Shown here: positions 44,271 to 53,757 of the stretch, piece by piece | Numbering within the stretch: the stretch's first letter is position 1 | Layout of the letters: each line of letters begins with the position of its first letter | Assembly (NCBI RefSeq): GCF_026965535.1 | Contig: NZ_CP114039.1 | Location: 3,224,001-3,288,000, forward strand | Length of the DNA: 64,000 bases | Source of the DNA: Corallococcus sp. NCRR | GTDB taxonomy: Bacteria > Myxococcota > Myxococcia > Myxococcales > Myxococcaceae | Direction: 5' to 3' | Position numbers and translations under genes: made by a program | The notes under the pieces: model-generated | What the model saw: only the letters and a program-made list of their open reading frames with translations | Told to the model about the DNA's origin: nothing | Database searches by the model: none

Positions 44271-45826
44271 GGCGTCACTTCCCGCGCCTTCGCCAGCGGC
44301 AGCAGCAGTCCGTGCGCGCTGGGCTCGAAGTCCGCGAGCCGCGAGGACACCACCGCGACGCTGGCCTCATGCCACAGCGGGATGACGGGGAGGTCGGCGT
44401 CCAGCTCCCGCTGCGCCTCCGCGTACAGCGCCTTGCGCTCCTCGCGAGACGCCTGCGTCGCCGCGTCCAGCACCCGGTCCAGCTTCGGGTCCTTCAGGGC
44501 TCCGCGATTGAACCCGCCCCAGTGGTTCTCCGGCCCGGGGATGTTCGCGGAATGGAACGCGCCCCGCAGCAGGTCCGGCTCCATCACGGCGGCCCACTTC
44601 AAGGTGAACAGCTCGAAGCGCCCCCGGCGCACGTCCTCGAAGAACGTCCCGAACTCCAGCGCCCGCACCTCCACCGCGATGCCGCCCTTCGCCAGCTGCT
44701 CCTTGAGCACCAGCGCCACCGCGCGCCGGAAGCGGTCCGTGCTCGTCTTGAAGGTGAAGGACAATCTCGGCTGTCCCCCGGGCCCGTCCGGATCCGGATA
44801 CCCCGCAGCGTCCAGCAGCCGGGCCGCCTCCTCCGGCGCGTAGCCGCAGCCCGGTGTCTCCGTGAAGGCCCAGTGCTCGCGGGGCAGCATGCTGGATGCG
44901 GGCTCCGCCAGCCCGTGCAGCTTGTGCTCCACCAGCGGGCGCACGTCGATGAGGTGACACAGCGCCTGGCGCACCCGCACGTCCGCGAGCGGCCCCTCGC
45001 GCAGGTTGATTCCCAGGTACGTGAAGCCCGTGCCCGGCTTCGTCACCACGCGCAGGTGGGGCGCCTTCCGCAGCGCGGGCAGCACCGCCGGGGACACGTT
45101 GTTCACCACCAGGTCCGCGCGGCCCTTGAGCAGCTCCAGCACCCGCGTCGTCTCGTCCCGCACCACCCGGAACGTCAGCCTCGATACGGCGGGCCTGCCT
45201 CCATGCCAGCCCTCGAAGGGGACCAGCGTCAGGTGCTCTTCATCCGGCCACGACTCGAACCGGAACGGCCCCGCGCCCACCGGGTGCGCTCCCTGCGCCT
45301 CGATGCCTCCGGGGCCCACGCGCTCCGCGGGCAGGATGGCCGCGGACAGCTCCGCGAGCAGCGGTGCATAGGGCCGCTTCAAGTGGAAGCGCACCGTGCG
45401 GGCGTCCACCACCTCCACGCGCTCCACCGGCTCGTACCGCTCGCGCTTGGGGCTGCCCAGCTTCGGATTCATCAGGGCATCGAAGGTGGCCTTCACGTCC
45501 TCGGAGGTGAGGGCGCTCCCGTCGTGGAAGGTCAGCCCCGGGCGGAGGACGAACTCCATCACCGTGGGCGAGACCTCCCGGAAGGACTCCGCCAGCTGGG
45601 GCACGGGCCGGCTCGCGTCATCGAAGGTGAGCAGCCCCGGGCTGACGAGCTGCGCCAGCCGCTGTCCATGGGCCGTGAGGGCGAAGCGGTCATCCAGGCT
45701 GTCCGGTGGGGCCTCCAACAGCACCGTGATGCCCGCCGGAGGCGCCGGGTCGCGGCAGCCGGAGTCAAGCGCCAGCGCCAGCGCGATGAAGAACACCCGG
45801 GCGGCGCGGGAGGGCAGGGGAGGCAT
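44267..45826 (-). CDS. Family 5 extracellular solute-binding lipoprotein
   Basis: The 519-residue protein has a signal peptide with lipobox-like DSGC, then the SBP_bac_5 layout: PDSLDDRFALTAHGQRLAQLV, LRPGLTFHDGSALTSEDVKATF, YAPLLAELS and FTYLGINLREGPLADVRVRQAL. It would bind peptides or a related ligand for the permeases that follow in the operon. The start at ATG 45826 gives the best signal peptide; an ATG at 45865 is in frame. Ribosome sites are weak for both. Confidence 0.88.
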   Translation of the reverse strand: MPPLPSRAARVFFIALALALDSGCRDPAPPAGITVLLEAPPDSLDDRFALTAHGQRLAQLVSPGLLTFDDASRPVPQLAESFREVSPTVMEFVLRPGLTFHDGSALTSEDVKATFDALMNPKLGSPKRERYEPVERVEVVDARTVRFHLKRPYAPLLAELSAAILPAERVGPGGIEAQGAHPVGAGPFRFESWPDEEHLTLVPFEGWHGGRPAVSRLTFRVVRDETTRVLELLKGRADLVVNNVSPAVLPALRKAPHLRVVTKPGTGFTYLGINLREGPLADVRVRQALCHLIDVRPLVEHKLHGLAEPASSMLPREHWAFTETPGCGYAPEEAARLLDAAGYPDPDGPGGQPRLSFTFKTSTDRFRRAVALVLKEQLAKGGIAVEVRALEFGTFFEDVRRGRFELFTLKWAAVMEPDLLRGAFHSANIPGPENHWGGFNRGALKDPKLDRVLDAATQASREERKALYAEAQRELDADLPVIPLWHEASVAVVSSRLADFEPSAHGLLLPLAKAREVTP

Positions 45827-45999
45827 GGCGTCTGTCACGAGGTGGATGTCAGGCGGGGCGTCCATGCTGCGACAGCCTTCTTCCTGTTTCCAGGAAGCAG
45901 GCAGGCGTGCAGGGTAACGGCGGACGTGGATCCTCCCCCCGCCCTTGCCGCCCCTTTCGTCCCTTCTTCATAATGGAACGCGACTTCCCCGGAGCGTGC

Positions 46000-48237
46000 G
46001 TGCAGGTTTTTCGAACCAGACCCTTCTGGGCAGCGACCGCCATTGTCTTGTGGCTGCCTTCCGCCACCCTGGCCGCGTCGCCGTCCGCCGAGAAAAAGGC
46101 CGAACGCGAGGCGCTGAAGAACGCGCTCGTGCAGGTCATGCAGCGCACCGCGCTCAAGAGCAGTCGCGTCGGCGTCCACATGCAGAGCCTGGACGACGGC
46201 TCCGTGGTGTTCAGCCACAACGCGGACGAGCTGCTCAACCCCGCCTCCAACGTGAAGCTCGTCACGTCCTCCGCGGCGCTCGTCGCCCTGGGGCCGGAGT
46301 TCCGCTACGAGACGGAGTTCCTCGTCGACCAGGAGCTGCCCTCCGACGGCAAGGTCAAGACGCTCTACGTGCGCGGCAAGGGTGACCCCACCGTCACCAC
46401 CGAGCGCCTCTACGGCATGACCTCCGAGCTGCTCCACGCGGGCCTCAAGGAGGTGCAGGACATCGTCGTGGACGACTCCTGGTTCGACGCCGAGCGCACC
46501 CCGCCCGGCTACGACCAGGAGGACTCCGACCGCGCGTACATGGCGCCCACCGGCGCGGTGAGCCTCAACTGGAACGCGATCGCCGTGTATGTGCGCTCCG
46601 CTCCCGGCGGCAAGGCCGCGGTGGACATGGAGCCGCCCAGCGACTACTTCGTCGTGGACAGCTCCGTCTCCAGCGGCCCTGGCCGCGCGCGGCGCCTGTC
46701 CGTGAAGTCCGCCGCCTTCGGTGACAAGCAGAAGATCATCGTCAAGGGCCAGGTCCCCGACGAGCGCGGCGCCGTCAGCGTCTGGAAGAAGATCGACAAC
46801 CCGCCCATGTACTTCGGCTACACGCTGAAGCAGCTGCTCGCCTCGCGTGGCGTGAAGGTGAAGGGCAAGGTGAAGCTGGGCCTGGCGCCCTCGCGCGCGA
46901 AGGTCGTGTACGTGGCCCAGTCGGACACGTTCGACATCGTCCTCAAGCGCCTCAACAAGCTGTCCAGCAACTTCATCGCGGAGACGCTCCTCAAGACGAT
47001 GGGCGCGGAGCTGCGCGGCCAGCCGGGCTCGTTCACCAAGGGCGTGGACGTGGTGGAGGAGTTCCTGGACCGCGACGTGGGCATCCCCCGCGGCACCTAC
47101 GTGATGAAGAACGGCAGCGGCCTCAATGACGCCAACCGCTTCTCCACCGCGCAGGTGGACCGGCTGCTGCGCCACATGTACGAGCGCTTCCCGCTGGCCC
47201 CGGAGTACCTGTCCTCGCTGGGCATCGCCGGCAAGGACGGCACGCTCAAGTACCGCTTCGACGGCACGGACGCCGTGGGCCGGCTGCGCGCCAAGACCGG
47301 CACCCTGGAGGGCGTCTCCGCGCTCAGCGGCTACGTGCAGTCCGCGGGCGGAGAGAAGTTCTCCTTCTCCATCATGGTGAACGACTACGCGGGCCGCGCC
47401 GGCCCCGTCGTCGCGGGTATGGACGCGCTGGGCGCCGCCGTGGCCGCCACCGGCTCCACGCTGGGGCCGGACAACGCGCTGGCCTCGCTCAACGAGGGCC
47501 AGAAGCCCCAGGGCGGCCTGCCGGACATCGCCAACCGCGTGAAGACCTACCTGGAGCTGGGCAAGCAGCGCGACCAACGCAACATCGGCTTCCTGCGCAC
47601 CGCGTGGCGCAGCGAGCGCGACCCCGCCGTGCGCGCCGTGCTGGCGGAGAGCCTCTACCAGTCCAACCCCCACGACTACCTGGGCACCCGCACGCTCCTG
47701 GACAGCTACTCCGCCACGGACGACGTCTACGGCCGCCTGCGCCAGGTGGCCCACGCCCTGTCCGTGGGCGTGCCCGGCGTGAGCAGCATGGTGGAGCTGG
47801 CCTCCGGCGGAAACACGGAGGCCCTGGCCCGCGTGCTGGAGCTGTGCCGCGCGGCCGGCACCGCCCGCGACCTTGAGGCGCAGGACGAGCTGGCGGATGG
47901 CCTGGGCGAGGTGGCCCGCACCGCCCCGGACGAGCTCGTGGTTGCCCTGCGCGCCGCCAGCGCCGTGGAGCGCGACGCGACCGTGCCGCTGCTGGCCCAG
48001 GGGCTGGTGAAGACCGGGGACACCTCCCACCCGTTCTGGAAGTCCCTGCGCAAGCTGGGCTCCGGCGGGACGGATCCGCAGCTCGTCGCCTTCGCCAAGG
48101 GGCTGGACTCCACCCTCGCCACCAAGACGGCCGAGGCCCGGACCTCCCAGCGCGCCCAGCCCGTCCAGGTGGTCGCCCCGGCCTCCGCCACGCCCAACGT
48201 GGTCCCTGCCTCCGGCGTCCTCCGCCCGGGCGGGTAG
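46000..48237 (+). CDS. dacB: D-alanyl-D-alanine carboxypeptidase/endopeptidase (PBP4 type) with C-terminal helical extension
   Basis: The protein has a signal peptide (VFRTRPFWAATAIVLWLPSATLA) and a class C penicillin-binding domain. Active-site motifs are S-N-V-K in NPASNVKLV (Ser83), S-S-N (322-324) and KTG in RAKTGTLEGVSALSGY (Lys432). PBP4 proteins trim and cut peptidoglycan cross-links in the periplasm. After about residue 500 comes an additional about 240-residue helical region with repeat-like ERDPAVRAVLAESLY and EALARVLELCRAAG stretches, not found in E. coli DacB. GTG 46000 has GGAG 5 nt upstream; ATG 45973 in frame lacks one. Confidence 0.9.
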   Translation: MQVFRTRPFWAATAIVLWLPSATLAASPSAEKKAEREALKNALVQVMQRTALKSSRVGVHMQSLDDGSVVFSHNADELLNPASNVKLVTSSAALVALGPEFRYETEFLVDQELPSDGKVKTLYVRGKGDPTVTTERLYGMTSELLHAGLKEVQDIVVDDSWFDAERTPPGYDQEDSDRAYMAPTGAVSLNWNAIAVYVRSAPGGKAAVDMEPPSDYFVVDSSVSSGPGRARRLSVKSAAFGDKQKIIVKGQVPDERGAVSVWKKIDNPPMYFGYTLKQLLASRGVKVKGKVKLGLAPSRAKVVYVAQSDTFDIVLKRLNKLSSNFIAETLLKTMGAELRGQPGSFTKGVDVVEEFLDRDVGIPRGTYVMKNGSGLNDANRFSTAQVDRLLRHMYERFPLAPEYLSSLGIAGKDGTLKYRFDGTDAVGRLRAKTGTLEGVSALSGYVQSAGGEKFSFSIMVNDYAGRAGPVVAGMDALGAAVAATGSTLGPDNALASLNEGQKPQGGLPDIANRVKTYLELGKQRDQRNIGFLRTAWRSERDPAVRAVLAESLYQSNPHDYLGTRTLLDSYSATDDVYGRLRQVAHALSVGVPGVSSMVELASGGNTEALARVLELCRAAGTARDLEAQDELADGLGEVARTAPDELVVALRAASAVERDATVPLLAQGLVKTGDTSHPFWKSLRKLGSGGTDPQLVAFAKGLDSTLATKTAEARTSQRAQPVQVVAPASATPNVVPASGVLRPGG

Positions 48238-48257
48238 GGCTCCACCGCCGCATCCCT

Positions 48258-48283
48258 CCGCCCGGACGTCCCCGTCCGGGCGG
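48258..48283 (+). terminator. GC-rich hairpin after dacB
   Basis: CCGCCCGGACG and CGTCCGGGCGG form a perfect 11-bp stem with a TCCC loop, 20 bp past the dacB stop. No U-tract follows, so termination would be imperfect or Rho-assisted. It lies in the 262-bp gap before ssb, which must also hold the ssb promoter; I see no convincing -35/-10 pair. Confidence 0.5.
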
Positions 48284-48499
48284 GCGGTCCTCCCAGCCGG
48301 CTCGCGGCACCTCCCAACACCCCGGAATCCTTGAGGCCTCCCGCCTGGTGGGCAGGCGGACGTGCGTCCCGGGCACCCCCGGCCGTTTAGTGGCCCGGGG
48401 AATGTCAGTGGTGGATGCTATGGGCTGAAGGACCTGTCGGGGCGTGTGGCCTCGCAGGTTTGTTCCTGGCCCTAGAGGGGTCAGGTATCGGGAGGAAAC

Positions 48500-49006
48500 A
48501 TGGCTGGAGGCGTGAACAAGGTCATTCTCATCGGCAACCTCGGGGCGGACCCCGAAGTGCGCTTCACCCCGGGCGGTCAGGCCGTGGCGAACTTCCGCAT
48601 CGCGACGAGCGAGAGCTGGAACGACAAGAACGGCCAGAAGCAGGAGCGCACCGAGTGGCACCGCATCGTCGTCTGGGGAAAGCTCGCGGAGCTGTGCGGC
48701 GAGTACCTCAAGAAGGGACGGCAGTGCTTCGTCGAAGGCCGTCTGCAGACGCGCGAGTGGATGGATAAGGAGAACAAGAAGAACTACACCACCGAGGTCG
48801 TCGCCACCTCCGTCACCTTCCTCGGCGGCCGTGACGCCGGTGAGGGCTACAGCGGCGGCAATGGCGGTGGGCGCCGGCAGCAGCAGGGCGGCAACGGCGG
48901 CTACGGTCAGGGGCGTGACGACTACGGTCAGCCGCCGCCTCCCATGGATGACGGTGGCGGCATGGGCGGCAACCACGGCGGCGCGGACGACGACATCCCG
49001 TTCTAA
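48500..49006 (+). CDS. ssb: Single-stranded DNA-binding protein
   Basis: The 168-residue SSB has the OB fold ([47 protein letters not shown]), a Gly/Gln/Asn-rich disordered linker and the acidic tip DDDIPF that recruits replication and repair partners. GGGAGGAAAC precedes the ATG. Another SSB paralogue elsewhere is common in myxobacteria. Confidence 0.97.
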   Translation: MAGGVNKVILIGNLGADPEVRFTPGGQAVANFRIATSESWNDKNGQKQERTEWHRIVVWGKLAELCGEYLKKGRQCFVEGRLQTREWMDKENKKNYTTEVVATSVTFLGGRDAGEGYSGGNGGGRRQQQGGNGGYGQGRDDYGQPPPPMDDGGGMGGNHGGADDDIPF

Positions 49007-49035
49007 CGCCCTGGGGGCCTTCCCCTGAAAAGCGA

Positions 49036-49076
49036 ACCGGCCGCTCCTGGATGTCAGGGGCGGCCGGTCGTGTTTT
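49036..49076. terminator. Bidirectional intrinsic terminator between ssb and sdhC
   Basis: ACCGGCCGCTCCTG (49036-49049) pairs with CAGGGGCGGCCGGT (49055-49068) in a 14-bp stem with one G-U pair and a 5-nt loop. On the plus strand TGTTTT follows; on the minus strand the flank reads CTTTTC, so it can serve both converging genes. Confidence 0.8.
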
Positions 49077-49120
49077 CAGCGCCGGAGCGCGAGGCTCCGG
49101 CTTCCTGCCGCCCGAAGGCC

Positions 49121-49804
49121 TCAGCCGACGTCCAGGCCCGCCGGGCTGTACGCCCCGCCCGCGGTGTAGAGCGCGTAGATGGCGCCCCAGGACATGGCCA
49201 GCAGGACGAGGAAGACGAGGATGGAGATGGGCTCGAAGCGGCGCATGGAGCGGTCGCTCGCGAGGATGCCCCAGCCCATGCCGAAGGTCTGCAGGCCGTT
49301 GGCCAGGTGGTACGAGGTGCCCAGCGTGCCCAGCAGGTAAACCATCAGCGTGGGGCCGTGGTAGTGCATCTCCCGCGCGATGTCCGCGAAGGGCTCCGCG
49401 TGACCCTCCATCAGGCGCGGCTGCAGGAAGGCCAGCCAGATGTGGGCGCCCAGGAACGCGAGCACGCCCAGGCCCGCCACGCGCTGCACGATGTACTTGA
49501 GGTTGCCGTAGTTGTTGTAGGCGAGGTTGTTGGGCTTCATCGTGAAGATGCGCAACAGCCCCCACGCCGTGTGGATGAGCAGCGGCAGCATGACGATGAT
49601 GAACGTGAACGCCTGGGCGAACGGGTTCGCGTACTCCGTCACCGACTTTTCCCAGGCCGTCGCGCCGTAGAAGGCGGACAGGTTGTCCCACAGATGGTTG
49701 ATGACCCAGATGCTCAGGGGCACCACGGCGAGGAACGACCCCAGCCGCGACTTCAAGAAGGGCGTCCGGTCGGTGATGGCTTCGGCGGTGGCTTGGGTGC
49801 TCAT
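49121..49804 (-). CDS. sdhC: Succinate dehydrogenase cytochrome b subunit
   Basis: The 227-residue membrane protein is of the B. subtilis/epsilon-type (TIGR02046-like) cytochrome b558 family, with five helices and conserved His residues in VINHLWDN, LLIHTAWG, GAHIWLAF and TSYHLANG for haem ligation. It anchors the flavoprotein and iron-sulfur subunits and passes electrons to quinone. No sdhA or sdhB follows: the ssb gene converges directly. Start ATG 49804 removes a polar upstream extension. Confidence 0.92.
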   Translation of the reverse strand: MSTQATAEAITDRTPFLKSRLGSFLAVVPLSIWVINHLWDNLSAFYGATAWEKSVTEYANPFAQAFTFIIVMLPLLIHTAWGLLRIFTMKPNNLAYNNYGNLKYIVQRVAGLGVLAFLGAHIWLAFLQPRLMEGHAEPFADIAREMHYHGPTLMVYLLGTLGTSYHLANGLQTFGMGWGILASDRSMRRFEPISILVFLVLLAMSWGAIYALYTAGGAYSPAGLDVG

Positions 49805-50076
49805 CGAGTCTCCAGCGGGGCGCGCGGTCGGGTGGGGTGAGGACCCCCGCGAGCCCAAGTCAGGGCCTGGGTGATACGGCCTTCCGGCGGTTTATAGCCG
49901 TTCCGTCACGCTGGCTGGATTTCTTCCGCACCGGTCCGTGCCAGCCGGGGAACACCGACTCATAAGCCCTGGCGATGCCAGCCCCCCGCCCTGACTGCTG
50001 GCCGCCAGGCGGGCGTCCCGTCCCAGTCCCTCTTCCGTTGGCGGGCGCGGACGGGTGGGGCACGCTAACCAGCCCT

Positions 50077-50970
50077 ATGCCTGATGAGCTTGTCAGTGGA
50101 TTGTTGAAGGCGTCGGACCTGCGCCTGGTGCTGGCCACCACCGGAGACCTGTCCCGCCAGGCCCGCGCCACGCACCAGAGCATGCCGGCCTCCGCCGCGC
50201 TCCTGTCCCAGGGCCTCACCGCCGCCGCCCTCATGGGGTCGCTGCGCAAGGGCACGGACTCCCGGATCAACCTGCAACTGGAGTGCGACGGCCCCCTGCG
50301 CGGCCTCTTCGTGGACGGCGACGCGAACGGCGTCGTGCGCGGCTACGTGAAGAACACCCTGGTGGAGTACACCGGCTCGGAGGGGCGCTATCACTGGCGC
50401 CCGGTGCTGGGGAACCAGGGCTTCCTGTCCGTGCTGCGCGACCAGGGCGGCGGCGAGTACTACCGCTCGTCCGTGGAGCTGGAGCACTTCGACCTGGTGG
50501 CGGACCTGGAGCGCTACTTCCACCAGTCGGATCAGGTGCCCTCGCACCTGATGGTGGCCCAGGTGCCCGGCCTGGTGGACGGCCAGGAGGATGCGCTCGC
50601 CACGGTGGTGGGCCTGCTCGTGCAGCCCCTGCCCGACGGGGACCGGGACGCCTTCAAGGCGCTGGGCACCCGGCTCCGGGCGCAGTTCCAGACGGCCGTG
50701 CAGGCGCACGCACAGGACGGGGCGGCGACACTCCTGCGCTCACTGGTGCCGGAGGCGGACCTGGAGATCATGTCGCGCTATCCCCTGCGCTTCACCTGCT
50801 CGTGCAGCCGGGACCGCGTGAAGCTCGCGCTGCTCGCCATGGGCCGCGAGGAGCTGAAGGACCTGCTGGAGAAGGAAGGCCAGGCGGAGGCCACCTGCCA
50901 GTTCTGCACGACGCGCTATGTCATCCCCGGCGCGGAGATCCAGCAGATGCTCACCGAGGGCAGCGCCTGA
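50077..50970 (+). CDS. hslO: Redox-regulated chaperone Hsp33
   Basis: The 297-residue Hsp33 has the N-terminal substrate domain (DLSRQARATHQSMPASAALL, then GRYHWRPVLGNQG) and the C-terminal zinc switch C-x-C (FTCSCSRDR) and C-x2-C (CQFC). On oxidation the four Cys lose zinc, form disulfides and the chaperone binds unfolding proteins. The 272-bp gap to sdhC is divergent and must hold both promoters; none is clear. Confidence 0.95.
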   Translation: MPDELVSGLLKASDLRLVLATTGDLSRQARATHQSMPASAALLSQGLTAAALMGSLRKGTDSRINLQLECDGPLRGLFVDGDANGVVRGYVKNTLVEYTGSEGRYHWRPVLGNQGFLSVLRDQGGGEYYRSSVELEHFDLVADLERYFHQSDQVPSHLMVAQVPGLVDGQEDALATVVGLLVQPLPDGDRDAFKALGTRLRAQFQTAVQAHAQDGAATLLRSLVPEADLEIMSRYPLRFTCSCSRDRVKLALLAMGREELKDLLEKEGQAEATCQFCTTRYVIPGAEIQQMLTEGSA

Positions 50971-51104
50971 CGTGAAGACAGACATCCGCTTCTACAGCGG
51001 ATGATTCAGCGCTTCACACCGTCCGGGGAGGCAGGCGCGGCGGTTGTGGCGGGGGCCCGGTGCTCGGGATATGACAGGGCCGCACCTCACCCGGAGCTTT
51101 CGCC

Positions 51105-51800
51105 GTGGCCATCAAGCGGGCAGCGCCGCCGAAGTCCCAGGACCAGCGCAACCCTTCCCCGAAGTCTTCCGTGCCCTCCGCCGCCCAGAAGGACGGGGCG
51201 GAGAAGCTCGTCTCCATTCCCAATGACATGGTGCTGGCGCCCCAGGTGGAGGCCCCGCGCCAACCCACCGGCCGCGACCAGTCCCGGCACAAGTCCACCG
51301 GCGTGGTGGAGCTGTCGTGGGCGGAGTTCGACCGGAAGGTGCAGCAACTGGCGCGCACCATCCGTCAGGCGTGGGAGCCGCAGGCGGTGGTGGGCGTGGC
51401 CCACGGCGGCGTGTACGTGGGCGGAGCGCTCGCGGGCGCGCTCGGCTGCAAGTTCTACCCCGTGCGCATCAGCCGCCGCAGCCGCGACAAGGCCGAGCGC
51501 ACCCCGGAGCGGGGCCAGCCGCAGGTGAGCGAGGAGATGTCGCCGGAGCTCAAGGGCTGCCGCGTGCTCATCGTGGACGACATCGCCTCCAGCGGGGACA
51601 CGCTGGGGCTGGCCACGGCGCTCGCGAAGAAGGTGGGCGCGAAGGAGATCCGCACCGCGTGCCTCATCGCGCGGCCGGAGGGCTTCACGCCGGACCACGT
51701 GGGGCTGTCCACGGACGCGCTCTTCGTCTTCCCGTGGGACTACCAGCCGGTGATGGGCGACGCCCACCCCGACGACGACCCGGACAAGGCCGGGGCCTAG
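51105..51800 (+). CDS. Type I phosphoribosyltransferase family protein
   Basis: The 231-residue protein has a polar N-terminal extension of about 65 residues and a PRT domain: VVELSWAEFDRKVQQLARTI, VVGVAHGGVYVGGALAGAL and the PRPP loop VLIVDDIASSGDT (about 156-168). It resembles hypoxanthine/xanthine PRTs used in purine salvage; the hood region is too variable to name the base. GTG 51105 has GGAG 8 nt upstream. Confidence 0.87.
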   Translation: MAIKRAAPPKSQDQRNPSPKSSVPSAAQKDGAEKLVSIPNDMVLAPQVEAPRQPTGRDQSRHKSTGVVELSWAEFDRKVQQLARTIRQAWEPQAVVGVAHGGVYVGGALAGALGCKFYPVRISRRSRDKAERTPERGQPQVSEEMSPELKGCRVLIVDDIASSGDTLGLATALAKKVGAKEIRTACLIARPEGFTPDHVGLSTDALFVFPWDYQPVMGDAHPDDDPDKAGA

Positions 51801-51828
51801 GGTCCCGCATCAGGGCGCTGACGCGGCG

Positions 51829-53757
51829 ATGATCATCGGGACGGCGGGGCACATCGACCACGGCAAGACGTCCCTCGTGAAGGCGCTGACGGGCACCGAC
51901 ACCGACCGGCTCCCAGAGGAGAAGCGGCGGGGCATCACCCTGGAGCTGGGCTTCGCGCACCTGCCGCTGCCGGACGGGCAGGTGGCGGGCGTGGTGGACG
52001 TGCCCGGCCATGAGCGCTTCGTGAAGGCCATGGCCGCGGGCGCGGGCGGCGTGGACCTGGCCGTGCTGGTGGTCGCGGCGGACGAGGGCGTCATGCCCCA
52101 GACGCGCGAGCACCTGGACATCTGCCGGCTGCTCGGCGTGAAGGCGGGCGTCGTCGCGCTCACCAAGGCGGACCTGCTGGAGGGCCTGGGCGACGACTGG
52201 CGCGCGCTGGTGGAGGCGGACCTCGCCGCGCTCACCGCCGGCACCTTCCTGGAGACCGCGCCCGTGGTGCCGGTGTCCGCGCGCACGGGGCAGGGCCTGG
52301 AGGCGCTGAAGGCGGCGCTCGCCCACGCGGGCGCCTCAATGTCACGGCGCCCCGCGGAGGGCCCCGTGTTCCTCCCGGTGGACCGGGCCTTCACCATCAA
52401 GGGCTTCGGCACGGTGGTGACGGGCACGCTGTTGTCCGGCGCGCTGGCGGTGGATGACGCGGTGGCGCTGATTCCCTCGGGGGCCGGCGCGCGTCCGGGC
52501 CCCTTTCGCGTCCGCGGCGTGCAGGTGCACGGCCAGCCGGTGGCGCGCGTGGAGGCGGGGCAGCGCGCGGCGGTGAACGTGGCGGACGCGCAGACGGAGG
52601 ACGTGCACCGGGGCATGGTGCTCACGCGCGCGGGCGAGCTGCCGGAGACGTCCATGCTGGACGTGGAGCTGACGCTGCTGCCCGCCGCGGAGGCCCCGCT
52701 GCCCAGGCGGCGCAAGCTGCTCTTGCACCTGGGCACCGCGCAGGTGGAGGCCACGGTGGCGCTCCTGGACCTGGACTCGCTTTCGCCAGGGGAGACGGGG
52801 CTCGCGCAGCTGCGGCTGGAGTCTCCGGTGGGCGCGCTCGTGGGCCAGCGCTTCATCCTGCGCGGCTCGCGCGCGCTGCCGGGCCGGGGCGCCACGGTGG
52901 CCGGGGGGCGCGTGCTCTCCATCACGCCGCCGCGCCGGCGCAAGGGGGCGTCCTCGGTGGTGCGGCCGCTGCTGGAGGCGGACGCGGCCGGGCAGGTGGC
53001 GTGGCTCCTGCGGCAGGCGGGCTACGCGGGGCTCACGCAGACGGAGCTGTTCGGCCGCTCGGGGCTTTCGCCCAGGGTGCTCGCGCGCACGCTGGAGCTT
53101 TCGGGCGCCAAGGGGCAGGTGCTGCTGGTGGACCGCGACCGGCGGCTCTACGTGGCGCAGGACGTGTTCGAGGGCCTGCGCCAGCGCTCGCTCGCGCTGC
53201 TTGCCGCGTTCCACGAACGCGAACCCATGCGTGAAGGCCTGTCCCGCGAGGAGCTCCGTCAGCGGCTCTCCGCCCAGTTGGACGTGCGCCTGTTCCAGCG
53301 CGTGGTGCAGGCGCTGGTGGACTCCGGCGGCGTGGAGGCGGAGAAGGACCTGGTGCGCCTCAAGGGCCGGGGCCGTACGCTCACGCTGGGCGACGAGGCC
53401 GCGCGCACGCGCCTGTCCGCGGAGCTGTCCGCGGCGGGGCTCGCGCCGCCCACCGTCACGGAGCTGTCGCGGAAGCTGGGGCTTGCGCCCGCGAAGCTGC
53501 AGGAGCTGTTGAAGGTGCTAGTGGCCTCGGGCACCGGCGTGCGGGTGAGCGAGGAGCTGTGCTTCGACGCGGGCGCGCTGGAGGACCTGCGCGGGCGGCT
53601 GGTGACGTACCTGAAGGAGCAGAGGGAGATTTCCACGCAGGCCTTCAAGGAGCTGGTGGGCCAGAGCCGCAAGTTCAGCATCCCCCTGTCGGAGTACTTC
53701 GACCGGGAGAAGGTGACGCTGCGGGTGGGGGACAAACGGGTGCTGCGTCGCGGATGA
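51829..53757 (+). CDS. selB: Selenocysteine-specific elongation factor
   Basis: The 642-residue SelB has G1 [14 protein letters not shown], the switch [11 protein letters not shown]3 [12 protein letters not shown] and G4 TKAD, EF-Tu-like beta domains, and about four winged-helix domains from about residue 380 on that read the SECIS hairpin ([37 protein letters not shown] and [15 protein letters not shown] are helix-turn-helix-like). It delivers Sec-tRNA to UGA. Neither selA, selD nor tRNA-Sec lies in the window. Its stop overlaps the kinase start. Confidence 0.95.
   Translation: MIIGTAGHIDHGKTSLVKALTGTDTDRLPEEKRRGITLELGFAHLPLPDGQVAGVVDVPGHERFVKAMAAGAGGVDLAVLVVAADEGVMPQTREHLDICRLLGVKAGVVALTKADLLEGLGDDWRALVEADLAALTAGTFLETAPVVPVSARTGQGLEALKAALAHAGASMSRRPAEGPVFLPVDRAFTIKGFGTVVTGTLLSGALAVDDAVALIPSGAGARPGPFRVRGVQVHGQPVARVEAGQRAAVNVADAQTEDVHRGMVLTRAGELPETSMLDVELTLLPAAEAPLPRRRKLLLHLGTAQVEATVALLDLDSLSPGETGLAQLRLESPVGALVGQRFILRGSRALPGRGATVAGGRVLSITPPRRRKGASSVVRPLLEADAAGQVAWLLRQAGYAGLTQTELFGRSGLSPRVLARTLELSGAKGQVLLVDRDRRLYVAQDVFEGLRQRSLALLAAFHEREPMREGLSREELRQRLSAQLDVRLFQRVVQALVDSGGVEAEKDLVRLKGRGRTLTLGDEAARTRLSAELSAAGLAPPTVTELSRKLGLAPAKLQELLKVLVASGTGVRVSEELCFDAGALEDLRGRLVTYLKEQREISTQAFKELVGQSRKFSIPLSEYFDREKVTLRVGDKRVLRRG

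Noticed and set aside
51801-51828. tRNA-Sec or SECIS element near selB
   Set aside because: The spaces around selB are too short, and I found no cloverleaf or UGA-linked hairpin.
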